64,000 nucleotides of DNA from Biomphalaria glabrata (Eukaryota; Mollusca; Gastropoda; Planorbidae), in the NCBI RefSeq assembly GCF_947242115.1, contig NC_074715.1:26123876-26187875 (forward strand). The letters run 5' to 3'. How positions within the stretch are numbered: position 1 is the stretch's first letter; every line of letters begins with the position of its first letter. Positions 30,501-42,800 of this stretch are shown in pieces. A program made the translations under genes and the position numbers. The notes beneath the pieces were generated by a model. The model made no database searches. It was given only the letters and a program-made list of their open reading frames with translations, and was not told the origin of the DNA.

Positions 30501-33500
30501 GCAACAAAAAACAAACAAGGTTACAAAGACAGTTTGTGGAGACACAAACTCAAAATCGGTCCCCGAAGTGGTCCACTCAGGCAGGTAAAAAAGCAGGTTT
30601 CAATATTTTCAGAAAGAACATCAGAATGAAATTCTATCAATGACAAATGACAGAGAAGAATGGAGAAAGAAGGTTAACAGATATTGTGTGGTGCCCCAGC
30701 GGTCCACAGACCAAAGGATAGGTGAAAGTGAATGTGAAGTTAGATGTGAACCTGGCCTAACCAATGTCTTATAATGAATATATAATTGCTCTAATTGTTT
30801 TGTAAAGGGACAATCTCTTATTCCTCAAGAAAAAAACATTTCCTCATTCCATATGCTAGGACAAACTAGAATAAAAGCTCCTTCTTCCCTAGCGCTATTA
30901 GAGCATGGAATGGGTTGCCTGAGCTAGCCAGGAAAACCAGTGACTTGGCGGAGTTTAGGTCATTGGTTAATGTGCATGATGCGTATGACGTAATCGTCTT
31001 CTTTTTTTGAAGAAATGTTTGTATCATATAAGATAAGATAAGATTTCCGTAAAAAAAACATATCTATCGGTATGGTGCAACACTGCAGTTCACGCCATAA
31101 TATGAAAAACTACTTATTAATTGTTTTAAATTATGTCCAACTTATATGCATACTAAAAAGATTTTTTCTCTTAAAAAAAGGATAAACATTTTTTGTGTAA
31201 ATGTAGTAGTTAGAATAACAGAACTTACTTAACTTAGCAATACAAATGTAAAAAAAAATATTTTGACAAAAAATCTAAAACCGTTTGCATAAATGTGTTA
31301 CAAATATGGTAAATAGTCATCTCCCCTACTAAGGAGCCTCCCCTGTTTGTTACTATTAATAGTGATTAGTTATATAAGTGGTGTATTTGTATAAAAAAAT
31401 GCTTGCATATGTGATTTAAAAAATTAGATTTTTCGGTTTCAGAAAAGAAAAAAGTAGCTTTCCATCAGAACTTTGAAATGTCTAAAATATTATAATGTTG
31501 GATTTTTACTATATTTTCTAGTTTACGAGATCTAAATGGGACGGACGGACATACATTCCGCACAAATCAAATAGTGTCTTTTCCCCTTTCGGGGGCCACT
31601 AAAAAACAGTCACTCCAAAAATAAATAAAAAATGAAGAGAGAAAAATAAAAAGTTTAACATTAAAATAATAGTGAAATAAATATTTTATACCAATTTACT
31701 CACTCTGGGTAATGCAACTTGTGCATGTGAAAATTCTCCATGAGAGTAACGCGCACTGAAAGAGTTAATGAGTTTAGTGCCAATTTAACAGAATCCTGGC
31801 CTGAATTTTATATGTTGTGTTTTTTTTAATTCTATATTTACATTCAGAGTTGAATGTGCCAACAGACTCTGCAGAAGAACTGTTGAATCTAGTACACTCT
31901 ACTAATGAAGCAATAGCACCTTTTAATTTGGAAATTAGAAAAGGAATCCAAGAAGATGATGGTGCAAATTTTTATTGTTTGGTAAGTAAAGTAGAAAAAA
32001 AAATGGATTGATACAGTTTATAATTTATTCATATTAATATTTTTTTTTTAAATCCACTACTATACAGTCATCTCTCAACTTCCACATTATGTCATAGAAA
32101 AAAAAAACACTATTTAGAAACTCATAGACATACTGCTTGTATTATTTATTTGTTATAAGAGACCAGACAATAGTGGGCAACACATCTGGACCTAAGTACT
32201 GTAAAGCATTCATAACAAAGTGTGTAATACCAATTCACCTTGTGGCTTTCTAGATGCATCTTGTTAATCTCCTGCAAAATATGCTGTTTCTTTCTACCAC
32301 TTTCAGTTTTCCAGTTTCAAAATATTTAAATTCTAGTCAATGTAATGCTAGTGCTTAAACTATTACACAGTGCAATACACTTCATTCAACTTTATCCTTT
32401 TATTTTTTATATCTATTATTTATAAATTATTATTTATTTTTTTTTAGGTTAATACTGTTGAAACTCCAATATCTCGTCTTTCATCAACCTATACACAGAG
32501 TGAACTGGAGCTTTTTAAGAAATTGGTACAGTAAATTATATTTTTTAGAAGGCATGGTGGCTAAGTGGTAAAGCACTTGGCTTTCGAACCAGGGTTTGAA
32601 TCCTGTTGAAGACTGGGATTTTTAATTTCGGGATCTTCGGGCGACTCTTGAGTCCACCCATCTCTAATGGGTACCTGACATTAGTTGGGGAAAAGCAAAG
32701 GCGGTTGGTCATTGTGCTGGCCAAATGACACTCTCGTTAACCGTAGGCTGTAGAAACAGATGACCTTTACATCATCTGCCCTATAGATCGCAAGGTCTGA
32801 AAGGGGAACTTTATTAAATGTTTTTTGGTGTTAACAAAAAAATAAATTTTTTGATCATAACTTTTACTTTTAGTTCCTTTTGTAAAATTATTGAATGAAT
32901 CAAGGATGGCTTCCTGGTCATGTGGTATGTGGGCTGGACTACTGTTCGGTCGTCTTGATGGCCCAGGTTCATACCCTGCCCGCTGCCACCCCCCATCCTT
33001 CTGTGGAAGGTTTGGACTAGTAAGTAAATTATCTTCAGCTCTGAAGGAACATCCAAAAACATTTTACAAACAAACAATACAACAACTTTTTAACATTGAA
33101 CTGATTATCTGATTTAGATTGAGCAAATAGTGGACTCTGAGGATGGAAAAATTGGTTCACTGGCAGCTCTATCATTAACTGATAAAGTGGAAAAAAGAAT
33201 TGGCAAAGAAGAAGCTCAAGAAATATTTGACAGGTTTGAAAGAGACAAATGGATTAGAAAAGTAAGTTGAATATGTACATTTCCAGTGCAGTGATATTTT
33301 CAAAGACTCTTATTTCAGTATGTTCTGAAATAATTAAATTTCATGATAATTTTATTAAAGTCCATTATGAAGCTAATTATTTTTCAGTTTGAATACATTT
33401 TTGTAAAACCGTGTCATGTTTATCAAAATTAAAAGTTAACCCTATCGATCCTACCGTGATAGGATGCGTTAGTCTGCATAGTGGCGCTAGCGACAGTTTA

Positions 33501-34972
33501 AAAAAAATACCTATAATAAGAGCTCTTCATATCTTGTTTAAAACTTTTTTTTTTTGTGAAAACCTGATGTGCATACTTTTTTTTTCTAAGAATTTTAAAA
33601 ATGAAAGTACCCATAACCCCCACCCCGGATATCATTATTTTTTAATCTTTTTATTCTTAAGGTAGTAAAAGTATTTTTTTTTTAACTAGACATATTGTTC
33701 TATTTTTTAAAGTTGTTTATTTATTTATTAGTATTATATTTTTAAATTTATTTATTCAGAGTTACTATCTCTTTGCTTAGTCAATGGTAAAGGATTTTAG
33801 AAACCGGAAATAGGGTTGATTGGGTTAATTTTGAAATAATTGGTGGCTAAAATTCTATTACATGTGATTTTTTTTTCAGGACAGAGATGGTAAAATATCT
33901 CTCAGTGTTCGAAGTCTACTTGAACTGGACCAATATTTGAAAGATGTCTATTCAGAGTTCATCAAACTCTGCAATATTTGCTCCAAGATCTGTCTTTTGG
34001 TATGTATCGTTTGTCTTCAAGTCAGAGGAATCTGAGTGTTCTCTTCATGCAGTTTCAATCTTTATTAAATTTGTGAAAACAATGTCAAATGTAGTAAGAA
34101 AGTTATAAGCTAGCTAATTCTACTCTAGACATTGATAATAGTTTCTCAGAAAATTGGTTTTCTTATGATCCTAGTTTCTAATGCAAGCTTAGTGTAAAAC
34201 CACCTGAACATTCTTTGTAATGAATATTTAAATTTATAAAAAGGGAATTAAAAATTCATTAGTCTAACTGCTTTCATTTAAATATGTAGTGTCTAGGTAT
34301 TATAATTGTATCCATCCATTAATCTGTATAGTGCAGCCAAGTAACTGAGCAATTAAACATTAATTTGGTTACTTGAAATGTTTTTTTTAAAACCTTATTT
34401 CCAGCACCAAGAAAAACAAGTTAATAAAAGTCAAAGTCATGTATTTGTAAAACTGATAAATTACTTCCTGCTATCTTTGGTAGAAAAGACATTTTAATTA
34501 GTAATTATATGATTTAATCAAAACAAGTAAGCAGTGTTTGTATGTACAATTATTATTCCTTTTTGCGCCCTAAATCACGATACTTATATTTTCACTCACA
34601 TGTCAGGTACTGGGTTTAGTTTTAAAAAGTATTAATTGTATCTAGCTTTCAGGCCTAACAATGAATGCAAACAACCTACTTCTATCATATATACATTTTA
34701 TCCTTTTCTAATTTTAGTGTTTTTTTTTAATAATATTTTAAGTATGCACTTCAATATACATTTTTGATAAGAAATGAACAAACTTTTTACATCACTTTTT
34801 AAAATAGTTTGTATATAATAACTCTCAAACTTTGTTTCAGGGGGACACGTGTGCCAACTGTGGAATAAAGATTCACCTAAAATGTGCCAAGTCCTTGTTT
34901 TCAAGGCAAGGGGAGAAAAAAACTTGCCCAGCTCCAGACTGTAGAGTTGTGTGGGGTCAGATGAGGACGTAA
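24507..34972 (+). CDS. NSMCE1: Non-structural maintenance of chromosomes element 1 (Nse1)
   Basis: Nse1 is the RING-like subunit of the SMC5/6 complex. It pairs with Nse3 and Nse4 in DNA repair and has ubiquitin-ligase activity in other animals. Exons: 24507-24612, 31848-31981, 32448-32525, 33118-33261, 33880-33999, 34841-34972. They sum to 714 nt (237 aa) and every junction keeps phase. Exon 2 has LEIRKGIQEDDG, matching vertebrate LYIEIKRGVTEDDG; exon 3 has SELELFKKL; exons 4-5 form the winged-helix part (FERDKWIRK, DRDGKISL). The C-terminal variant RING spans exons 5-6: CNIC, then CANC, HLKC and CPAPDC. The protein is somewhat shorter than human NSMCE1 (266 aa), mainly at the C-terminus. 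Intron 1 (7.2 kb) is packed with mobile DNA. A candidate AATAAA is at 35256. Confidence 0.93.
24613..25056. other. CTAG/TTAG-rich low-complexity start of NSMCE1 intron 1
   Basis: Dense, irregular repeats of TCTAGATCTAG, ACTTACTTA, TTAGTCACC and GACTTAGTC words without a strict period. The region has no coding potential. Similar CTAGATC-rich patches occur at 15530-15570, 18100-18140, 24080-24190 and 50440-50510, so this is a genome-wide sequence habit of the organism. Confidence 0.5.
25065..25780. mobile_element. Non-autonomous hAT element (716 bp) with 8-bp target duplication
   Basis: The ends are inverted repeats: CAGTGATGCCCAACC on the left and TTTTGGGCATCACTG on the right. They are flanked by the perfect 8-bp duplicate ATCTAGTC at 25057-25064 and 25781-25788, the hAT signature. 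Subterminal boxes GCGGGCCA (left) and TCGGCCCGCTGGCC (right) also fit hAT elements. No transposase frame is present. It lies in NSMCE1 intron 1. Confidence 0.88.
25826..26236 (+). mobile_element. CR1-like LINE, 3' end fragment
   Basis: This segment matches the last 400 bp of the copy at 56790-59500, including the codons for the C-terminal AIRAWNG and LAEF words and the 3' tail with GATAAGATAAGATAA. It carries small insertions and has no open frame. It is 5'-truncated, as LINEs usually are, and ends just before the I-clade LINE. Confidence 0.85.
26245..28352 (+). mobile_element. I-clade (nimbus-like) LINE with RNase H, 5'-truncated and decayed
   Basis: Successive plus-strand frames read: RT fragment FIDLKQAYDKVW (26340), then GLPQGSVLS (26515) and LLYADDIVLW (26600) with the YADD active site, KYLGVTLDR (26830), a thumb-like region from 27027, RNase H with NTDGSAS (27490), FDAETMAV and VVTDSKS (27700), then QSHIGVTGN (27830). 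The C-terminal Cys-His motif CPCCEEEEETVPHILFDC lies at 28150. A (GAT)n-like tail ends it at 28352. Stops and shifts break it into at least five frames; the endonuclease and ORF1 are missing. RNase H after RT is diagnostic of the I group, and nimbus from Biomphalaria is the known snail example. It lies in NSMCE1 intron 1. Confidence 0.88.
28381..28502 (+). repeat. Unclassified 120-bp dispersed repeat, copy 1
   Basis: This shares most of its sequence with 51346-51473: both contain TTGTTGCCAAT or a near variant, TAGTTTCTCT, TTAATTTTGAATG, and ATGGATAAGGTTAATAATT followed by an ATTTTAA tail. No coding capacity and no clear termini. Possibly a fragment of a larger element. Confidence 0.65.
28533..28612 (+). 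repeat. tRNA-derived SINE head
   Basis: GTGGCTGAGGGGTAAAGC is a good A-box and GTTCGATTCC a good B-box of an RNA polymerase III promoter, with a spacing of about 30 bp. It resembles the SINE at 32551. The body of the SINE is missing; the sequence runs straight into repeat-family X (28613). Confidence 0.7.
28613..28668 (+). repeat. Repeat family X, terminal fragment (copy C)
   Basis: The words GGGGCCGATTTTGAG, GTGTCTCCACACAAACTG and TCTTTGTAACCTTG match the right end of the longer copies at 30515-31605 and 40236-41058. Only the last 55 bp or so of the family is present. Confidence 0.7.
28927..30510. other. AT-rich NSMCE1 intron 1 sequence without recognised features
   Basis: I read both strands and saw no splice-bounded coding segment, no inverted-repeat termini and no similarity to the other repeats in the window. 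A GAGAGAGTCAGAGAG run is near 30068. It is presumably plain intron or very old repeat sequence. Confidence 0.45.
30515..31605 (-). repeat. Repeat family X, copy B, interrupted by a CR1 tail
   Basis: In reverse orientation this matches 40236-41058 along nearly its whole length: a hairpin end (CCCCTTTCGGGGGCC), a box TTTACGAGATCTAAA, an ATTAATAGTGATTAG segment, a CTGCAGTTCA box, a CCAGCGGTCC box, and the distal end GTTTGTGGAGACACAAAC. A CR1 3' fragment sits inside it at 30838-31048, and family X resumes after it with a small deletion. No protein is encoded. I do not recognise the class. Confidence 0.82.
30838..31048 (+). mobile_element. CR1-like LINE, 3' end fragment nested in repeat family X
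   Basis: The 210 bp match the extreme 3' end of the CR1 copy at 56790-59500 (AGAGCATGGAATGGGTTG, ACTTGGCGGAG, then the tail ATAAGATAAGATAAG). It interrupts family X copy B and is therefore younger than that copy. Confidence 0.85.
32551..32817 (+). repeat. tRNA-derived SINE in NSMCE1 intron 3
   Basis: A-box TGGCTAAGTGGTAAAGC and B-box GGTTTGAATCC open the element. A 200-bp body follows with TAATGGGTACCTGACATTAG, GGCTGTAGAAACAGATGACC and ATCTGCCCTATAGATCGCAA. The body looks like a conserved SINE central domain, but I cannot name its family. It has the same orientation as the gene. Confidence 0.82.
32890..33025 (+). repeat. Second SINE-like repeat in NSMCE1 intron 3
   Basis: The words TGGCTTCCTGGTCATGTGG, GGTTCATACCCTGCCCGC and TGGAAGGTTTGGACTAG form a tRNA-like head and short body different from the SINE at 32551. 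A diverged reverse-strand relative lies near 12425-12510. The 3' end is not sharp. Confidence 0.6.
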
Positions 34973-36462
34973 GCCTGTAAATAATTAAAACTGTTAACTG
35001 AAAAGATCATTGCTTATAAATTTTATCTTGTTTCAATATAACCATAGCATTGTAAAAAAACAGAATGCTGCTTTTCATTTGTCTAGACTGTGCCTTTTGT
35101 AGCCCTCTACCATCTTGTATCCAATACAAATACTGTTATCATTGAAGCTAACAAGATGATCATTTACCTCTCTACATTCAATTCATTTAATATGAATGAA
35201 AAATGGCTAGGAAGTCACAAAATCTCAAAATGGACACTATAATTTGTATGCAGCTAATAAAGTATTTTTTCCCCTAGTATTGAAAGCTTCTGTATTGTAG
35301 TTTAGAATAACCATTGGGTAAAAAAACAACAATAGACAAATTATGCACAACTTTTTATTTTCAATTTCTTGGCTTTAAACTGTTTCAAACTGAGAAATCT
35401 GGCAACCATATTGAAACTAAATAAAAGAATAAGTTCATGTATAAATGGTAACCATTAATTTGTCTTTGTATCTGGAACACTAAAAATAATTTGCTAAACT
35501 CATTCACTTGTTGATCCATAGAAATAAGTCATTTATAACATTTACAAAAGTTTGTATTTTCAATGTTGATAAAATTCATATGTTTGAATATCCATACAAC
35601 AAAAATAAAAGAGATAGTAGACAGTGGTAAATATGTCACCATTGTATTTAATGCTCTGGGAGAACTGCTACTTTAAAAACATCTCATTATTTATAACAAG
35701 ATAATTAAAACAAAAGAGAACTCCAATCCTAACTTTTGTGGGTGACAAAAATATATATGTACTAAAAGTCAAACAAACCAAAATCCACTTGAACATGGTT
35801 GAAATCTTCAATGATTCATTGTACTGAAAATCTCACTTATAAAATAGATATATTGCTTTTATGGTTAACAAAATTATGAATTTATTATTTTTACTAAATT
35901 AATCTTAAAATCACAGGTTAAAATAAATACTATATTAAAAGGTGGCAATGAATGAGAATAAACATAACAAAAAAAATCAGTTTAAACAGTTATATTTTTT
36001 AATACTGAATGGAGAATTGAGTAAATAGTTGAACACAGAAACTGAAGGAAAAATAGAAATTAGAAATAATTTTAGAAAACACAATGAAAACAAAACATAG
36101 AAATACTGAAAATCTAAACTTTTCTTCATGTAAATAGCATGAAATACAGTTGTAATTAATCTCAGTCTTGAAGAAAAAAAATAAAACTGTTATAAAATTG
36201 CTTTAATGTTTTGTGAATATTTTTTTCATATGATAGGGAAAAGAAATAATTCTAGTACTGAAATAAAACAGGAATTGAATTTAGGAATAATTCCATTGAG
36301 ATTCTTTTTTTTTTTTTTTTGAGCTACTTTAACAAATACCACTTGAATACAACAATTATTTTCAACTCTTGTCAGCCTGTGACTGATTTGGACACATTTT
36401 TTGTCTGGAAATACTGAAATACATAGTCAGTTCATCAGATCCAGATTTAAAGAGAAGGTAAA

Positions 36463-36517
<55 letters not shown>
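36463..36517. repeat. (AT)n microsatellite
   Basis: About 27 uninterrupted AT dinucleotides in the NSMCE1-CIMAP2 spacer. Perfect runs of this length are normally length-variable. Confidence 0.95.
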
Positions 36518-36518
<1 letters not shown>

Positions 36519-36811
36519 CTCGAAAAGGGTAGAGCATTTATCTTTTGAAATGACTTTTTATGTCCATTGTTTTATTACTTTTTACTGCAGCATAATTGCT
36601 AGTTAAACCGAAAGTAGCTTGCTAATTGGTATTTTCAAATCACATTTTTTGGAGATCTAAAGTATAAATAATTTCTAGTTGCATGAAAAGAATAAATAAA
36701 CATTACATTATTTATCAAGATGTTAACAGTATGTTGCACTGAGCTGTTTAAAAAAAATGTATGAAGATTTAAAAAGCATCCATTGTTCTTTTAGTACTAA
36801 AAACCAAATTG

Positions 36812-36817
36812 TTTATT
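36812..36817 (-). terminator. Likely polyadenylation signal of CIMAP2
   Basis: It reads AATAAA on the minus strand, 38 nt downstream of the CIMAP2 stop codon. No other candidate is closer. Confidence 0.5.
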
Positions 36818-36854
36818 GTCCATCAAATTTTTCAGCTATGAAACATCTGTTATT

Positions 36855-39800
36855 TCACATTATTGTGATAGAACGTGTCATTCTGTAAGGATCCATGTAT
36901 TTGGCTTTGTCTGCTGGACTTATATCTTTAGCTCGTAGTCTTTCTCTGAAAATTAAATTATATCATAATGAACTGGGTAAAATATTTCTATAAATTAAAA
37001 AAAAAATGTCTTGCTTATTGTGTTTCTAAATGAAAAATAGTGGCAATTGTAAAAGCTTTCTCTAAATCAACCATTCATGAGTATTTCTTAATTAGGTTTG
37101 GATGAATTTTTTTATATTTTTTATTTTTATATATTGTGTGATTCACTTTTAACACCTTGTGTGTGTTTTATTTCCAATCTAATATTTTGTTTCAGTTACC
37201 GAGAATGAAGAACTTTCTGTTACCAAAATGTGTTTTATTGTGTTTTATTTGCTATTTGATATTTTGTTTCTGTTACCAAGAATGAAGAACTTTCTGTTAC
37301 CAAAATGTGTTTTATTTGCATTATGATATTTTGTTTCTGTTACCAAGAATGAAAAACTTTCTGTTACCAAAATTTGTATATACTGTGTTTATTAAAAATG
37401 TTATTAAGAAAAGGAAGTTTAGTCTTTTTCTTTTACATCAGAAATTACTGAGAGATTTAGCAGTTAGATGATACATAATTTATCAACACCATGTGTCGTA
37501 ATTCTCCCAGAATGGTCCGAAGTAAGCACTTATTGGACAGTGTCTGAATTGGAACTGGCCTAGGACAGCCTGTTCCACACGATTTAGCTGCCATCACGCG
37601 TCCTTTTGGTCTGGTCTACTCAACTGCCTTTGGAGCTCATGGCCTTTATCGGAAGCATCCCAATTGTCGTACCAAAGTGCTAACAATCGGATGTCGGCTA
37701 GGGATCTTACACTCTGGAGAGTGCATGGTTCATCATGTAACTTTGCCATTTGCACCGCAGACTTTGCTAAAAAGTCAGCCCTCTGATGACTGACCAGACC
37801 ACAATGGGCTGGAACAAATTGAATGTACATTGAGCTGCAGAAGACGTTCCACCACCACAAGGAATGCTTCCACCCTTCTGATGCATGCTGCCCTTCAAGG
37901 GCATCTGTATATACCAGATGATTATACAAATATGACTGAATAAGGTTCTACAAATCAGTAAAATTTTGTCTATTGTTGCTTTTAAAGAACTACCATTTAG
38001 TAGATTTTTAATATCTCCTTGAACATGATGTGATCCATAAGTCATGCTTAAATTGTAACAAAGAGTTTTCTGCAAGGTTCACAGTGCACACGTCTTCAAG
38101 CATATGGTTACCAGGCATATGGTGTAACCTAAGATGACTTTAAAAAATGATTGTCTTAACTTATAAATAAAAAAAAATTCTAAGTTTCATTATGATATGA
38201 ATATGCAATATTTTGCTGCAAAGCCATTTTCCAAATATGATGATTTTTGGTCTTTAAGTAACATACAGGATATGATTATGTTTGTCCAGCAAGTTACCTT
38301 ATGGATATAATGATGTTTGGCCTTCAAGCTATATTTAGAATGTGATGATGTTTGGCCTGTAAGCTGTATTCAAGGTATCTTTTAAGTTTATTTAATAATT
38401 TACTTACTGAAGAAATCGGGACAGTTTTTGATTTGGTCTATTTGTTCTAGATTTGAAAGAACTTGTGCATCCATTAACATCTTGAGCCTCCTCATATTTT
38501 TGTACATCATACCTTCCAGCGCCAACAGGATTCTGTTTAAATACAAAGTGAAATTTTTCTATGACATTGCATATAGATTAATAATAAGACACACTTCTTC
38601 CAACGCTTTTTTTTTTAAAATTGAAAATGGAATTTATAAAAAAAAAAAGTTATTTTTAATAGTTCAAGAATTGATGCCATTAAGAATGCTTTTACTTTGT
38701 CAACATGTATGTTTTAGCAAGTTATTGAATTAAATGTGATACAACTATCCCTTTGAAGTAGATATAAGAGAGATGTTGTGCCATTTGACTTTCAATAATG
38801 ATCATTCATTGATTTTAAAATTACAGTATTGTAAGATTAAATACTCACATAGTTCCCAGTAAAAAATTTTTGAGATAATTTATCATCACGTTTTGCTGAT
38901 GAAAGAAATCCTGGAATGTTGACGCCATGAGAGCATTTACTGTTGTGTTGTTTTACATCATAACTTCCAGGACCTGGAAAATCCTAATAAAAAATGTTTT
39001 GTTTTCAGCTGACTAATAAAATTTTAAAAAAATGTTAACAAATAAAAGGTAGTACTAAAACCTAATGAAAATGACTCATTTTTTAATTAACAATGAGAGA
39101 ATAATTGAATGTAGTCTGCATAAACAAGTAAAATAAAAAAACAAATGTAGTTAAGAAGATTCAAGAAACCTTAAGTCGATTAATTCTTTTTGAAACAAGA
39201 AAAAAAAGTAATTTAAGGTCCTTTGGCTTGGCCATGGTCACTGAAGAAAAAAATTGAATGATGTATATTTCTCCAATTTAAAAAAAACAATTCGTTTAAT
39301 AACAAATTTTACAAAATGCATTTTCAAATTAATATAATGAAATATTTCATGTTAAAACTATGTTCTATGTCCATGACAGCTGAAATAATTAAAAATGTAC
39401 ATATAATTTAATAATACCTGTAGCAATGTATCTGGATACTGATCAACTTTAGCAAATCGTCCATGACTTCTTTTGTGCTCATTATTTAATTCATCCACAA
39501 AAGATTTGACATCATATTGTCCAGGACCTAGGTTTGCTGGTCTCTGTATTAAATAAAGCTTTGTTCAAAATTCTGCTTATTTATAAATTACTTTTTTATT
39601 TTTCCTGACTACAGAAAAGTGTGACATACAGCATTCAAAACATTCATTGCCCTCATTGCTCATGGTCATTGAAAAATAGACCAACAGATCAGCAGCAAGC
39701 TCAAAACCCAGCTGGAGAGTCTTTAGTGAGTTTTAAAGCTTTTTTTTTAATTCTCAACTTAGGATGAAGGCAGGGTGAAGTAGCTGTTGACTTGCAGTTA

Positions 39801-42800
39801 TTGTTACTACCTATAGAAAGCCAAAGATTATGATCACCCAATATTAACACCATCATCACCATGCCCTCATTTGAGATGGGCTAATGGTTTGGTTCTGTGG
39901 TGATATCACTGTAGATAGTGAAAATCAATTAGATGAGGAGGTACCAACCTTAATCTGGCTTCATTGAAGTTTTGATAAGCCCAAATTGTTATCCTAACTG
40001 TTTAATAAAAATTTTGAGGTACATTACTCCCACTGTTGGGAGGAAGAGAAACCATGTTTGAAGTTCTCTATTTTTGCCAGAATCCAGCTTATATAGTTTG
40101 TGAAATAACTTGCATATGACTGTATTGCCATATATAAAGTTTTTAAAATGGAGAAGAAAATGTATAACTTTATACTTAACCAAGAGAAAATGTTATGGTG
40201 TGGTAAAGTGTGTATATCCTGATATGCACATTTGTATTTTTAGTGGCCCCCGAAAGGGGAAAAGACGCTATTAGTTTTGTGTGGCCTGTCTGTCTGTCTA
40301 TCCGTCCCGTTTAGATCTCGTAAACTAGAAAAGATAGTGAAAATCCGACATCACACTGTTTTAGACCATTCAAAGTTCTGATGCAACGGCTACTTTTTTC
40401 TTTCTGAAAGCGAAAAATCTAATTTTTTAAATCGTTTATGCAAGCAGTTTTTTCATAAAAATTCACCACTTTTACAACTATTCACTATTAATAGTAACAA
40501 ACACTTGAGGCTCTTTATTAGGGGAGATGAATATTTACCATATTTTTAACACATTTATGCAAACAGTTGTAGATTTTTTGTCAATCTATTTAGTATGCAT
40601 ATTAGTCAGATATAATTTAAAACAACAATTAATAAGTAGTTTTTCATATTATCTCATGAACTGCAGTGCTACGGTCTTTGGTTAATTATAGAACACCTAA
40701 CCAAAGAACAGATTTTAAAAAAAAATTTTTTTACAGAAATGTTTTATTTTTGAGGAATAAGAGATTGGCCCTTTACAAAACAATTAGATCAATTAGATAT
40801 TCATTATAAGACATCAGTTAGGCCAGGTTCACATCAAACTTCACATTCACTTTCTCCTATCCTTTGGTCTGCTGGACCGCTGGGGCACCACACGAGATCT
40901 GTTAACCTTTATTTCTCCATTGTTTTGTGTCATTTGTCTTTGATAGAATTTCTTCTGATAATATTGAAACCTGCCTTTTTACCTGCCTGGGTGGACCACT
41001 TTGGGGGCCGATTTTCAATTTGTGTTTCCACACAAACTGTCTTTGTAACCTTGTTATAACAAAGCTTATATCAAATTACTGTCTATATACTACAAAATAT
41101 ATATGCTATGCATCCACCCTTATATAATTACCGACAGTACTTACCACAATTGCATGGTGGCCTATGACTGTTTTTGCATCTCTTTCTAAAGAAAACAAAT
41201 TGTAAGGCCCCTTTATACCTGTGACTTTATTCAACAGCTGTTCTGTACAAGATGTATGGTTGTATGTTCCTGGGCCAAGATGAGAACCCTAAAATAAAAA
41301 AAACATTTATTGTTTTTACAAAGCTTATATCAACTCACTCTGTCTGGTCAAAAGTGCTTACATGTTATTTCTCCCACACCCATTCTCGGATCAAGCTGAA
41401 ACTTTGCACAATTATTCATTGACATAGACAATAGATGAATCAATAAAAAAAAGTAACTAATTAGAAAATTAATTACTGGTAATTCATTATTATCTTTAAA
41501 AGCAACAAGGGAAACTAATACTTCAGTATTCACATATGGCTAAATCTATAATTAATATATATTATATTATTGGTAATTAATTATTTTGTTTGATATTAAA
41601 TAAGGGAAAAAGCTTGCACATTATTGGTAGATATAGTTTTTTTATATTTTACTTGTTCGTTATTTTTTTTAAATAATAGCTGTAATGAATTTATGTTTTG
41701 ATTTTTCGGAATTGCTATTTTTTTCTTTATAAATAATAAAAGTTTACCAACATAACTGTAATCTAGACAGTGATAAACAAATAGAAAAAAATTAACTTAC
41801 AATAGAGGGTAAATTTCGCTTACGATCTCCAGCATCTAAAATCCCTTTTGTGCTTGCAGATTTCTTAGCTTTTTCATCCATGGCTTTTTGGGGAATGCCA
41901 TCAATCCCATAAGTGCCTGGGCCAGGAGTAGCACTCTGGAAATAGTACTTAATCTACTTATTTATTTTTAATTTTTGTCAAAAAAGAAAGATAGCAGTTC
42001 TTTTTAAATAGCACTGCTATGTTAAATTTATTTTAAAAAATTCTTCCATTCCATATAACCTGTATTATCAATGACTATTAATTATGTATAACTATTGTAC
42101 ACAACAACATGATATTATTACTTCCAAATAAATAAATGATAATGATTAGAAATTAAACATTTCAACCTACAATGTCAACATCATGAATGGAATTTTTGTT
42201 ATTGAAGATGTTGCAGAGAAAAATGTAAGAAAATTAATTTATTTCAGTTATATGTAGGCACTATTTCTTATTGAAGAGATATTTACTACATATGTAACTC
42301 ATACCATATGCTTATTTTCAAATCTTGGTGCAAGGTTCTCACATATACCACGTCCACTGCGAGGCTTGGCATTGTTGATTTGAATGAAATCTTTAATATT
42401 GTAAGATCCAGGCCCAAGCTTTTTTTGCTATAAAAAAAAATATAATTTTTTAGCATTCCTAAAAAGCATATGAAATGTTATAAAACTGAGGGGTCAGGGG
42501 AGTAAAAGCAGTCTATTTTTTATTGATAAATGTTCCATCACATTTAGTCATCTCCAAAACTTATTATTTTCAATGATTCATATTCAAGGTCTTGATAGTG
42601 ATGATGACATTGGCTTATTAATGTTTACCAAACATGTATACCTTGAAAGTTTGTAGAGCAATATTGATTATAAGAAAAATAATAATGGTAATTGCTTTAA
42701 GCTTTTACACAATTGAAAATGAATATCTAATAATCTAAATGAAATTGATCTTAATAAAATTAATTTCAAAGATAAGTGTTCATTTAAAATAAGGATTTCT

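Larger units (their letters stand above)
34973..36854. other. Convergent intergenic region between NSMCE1 and CIMAP2
   Basis: This spacer contains the 3' UTRs of both genes: AATAAA for NSMCE1 at 35256 on the plus strand and for CIMAP2 at 36817-36812 on the minus strand. It also has a T-run near 36303 and an (AT)n microsatellite at 36463-36517. No further gene is seen. Confidence 0.6.

Noticed and set aside
32551-32625. tRNA gene at the A-box/B-box of 32551
   Set aside because: It has no foldable acceptor stem, and a long SINE body follows the head.
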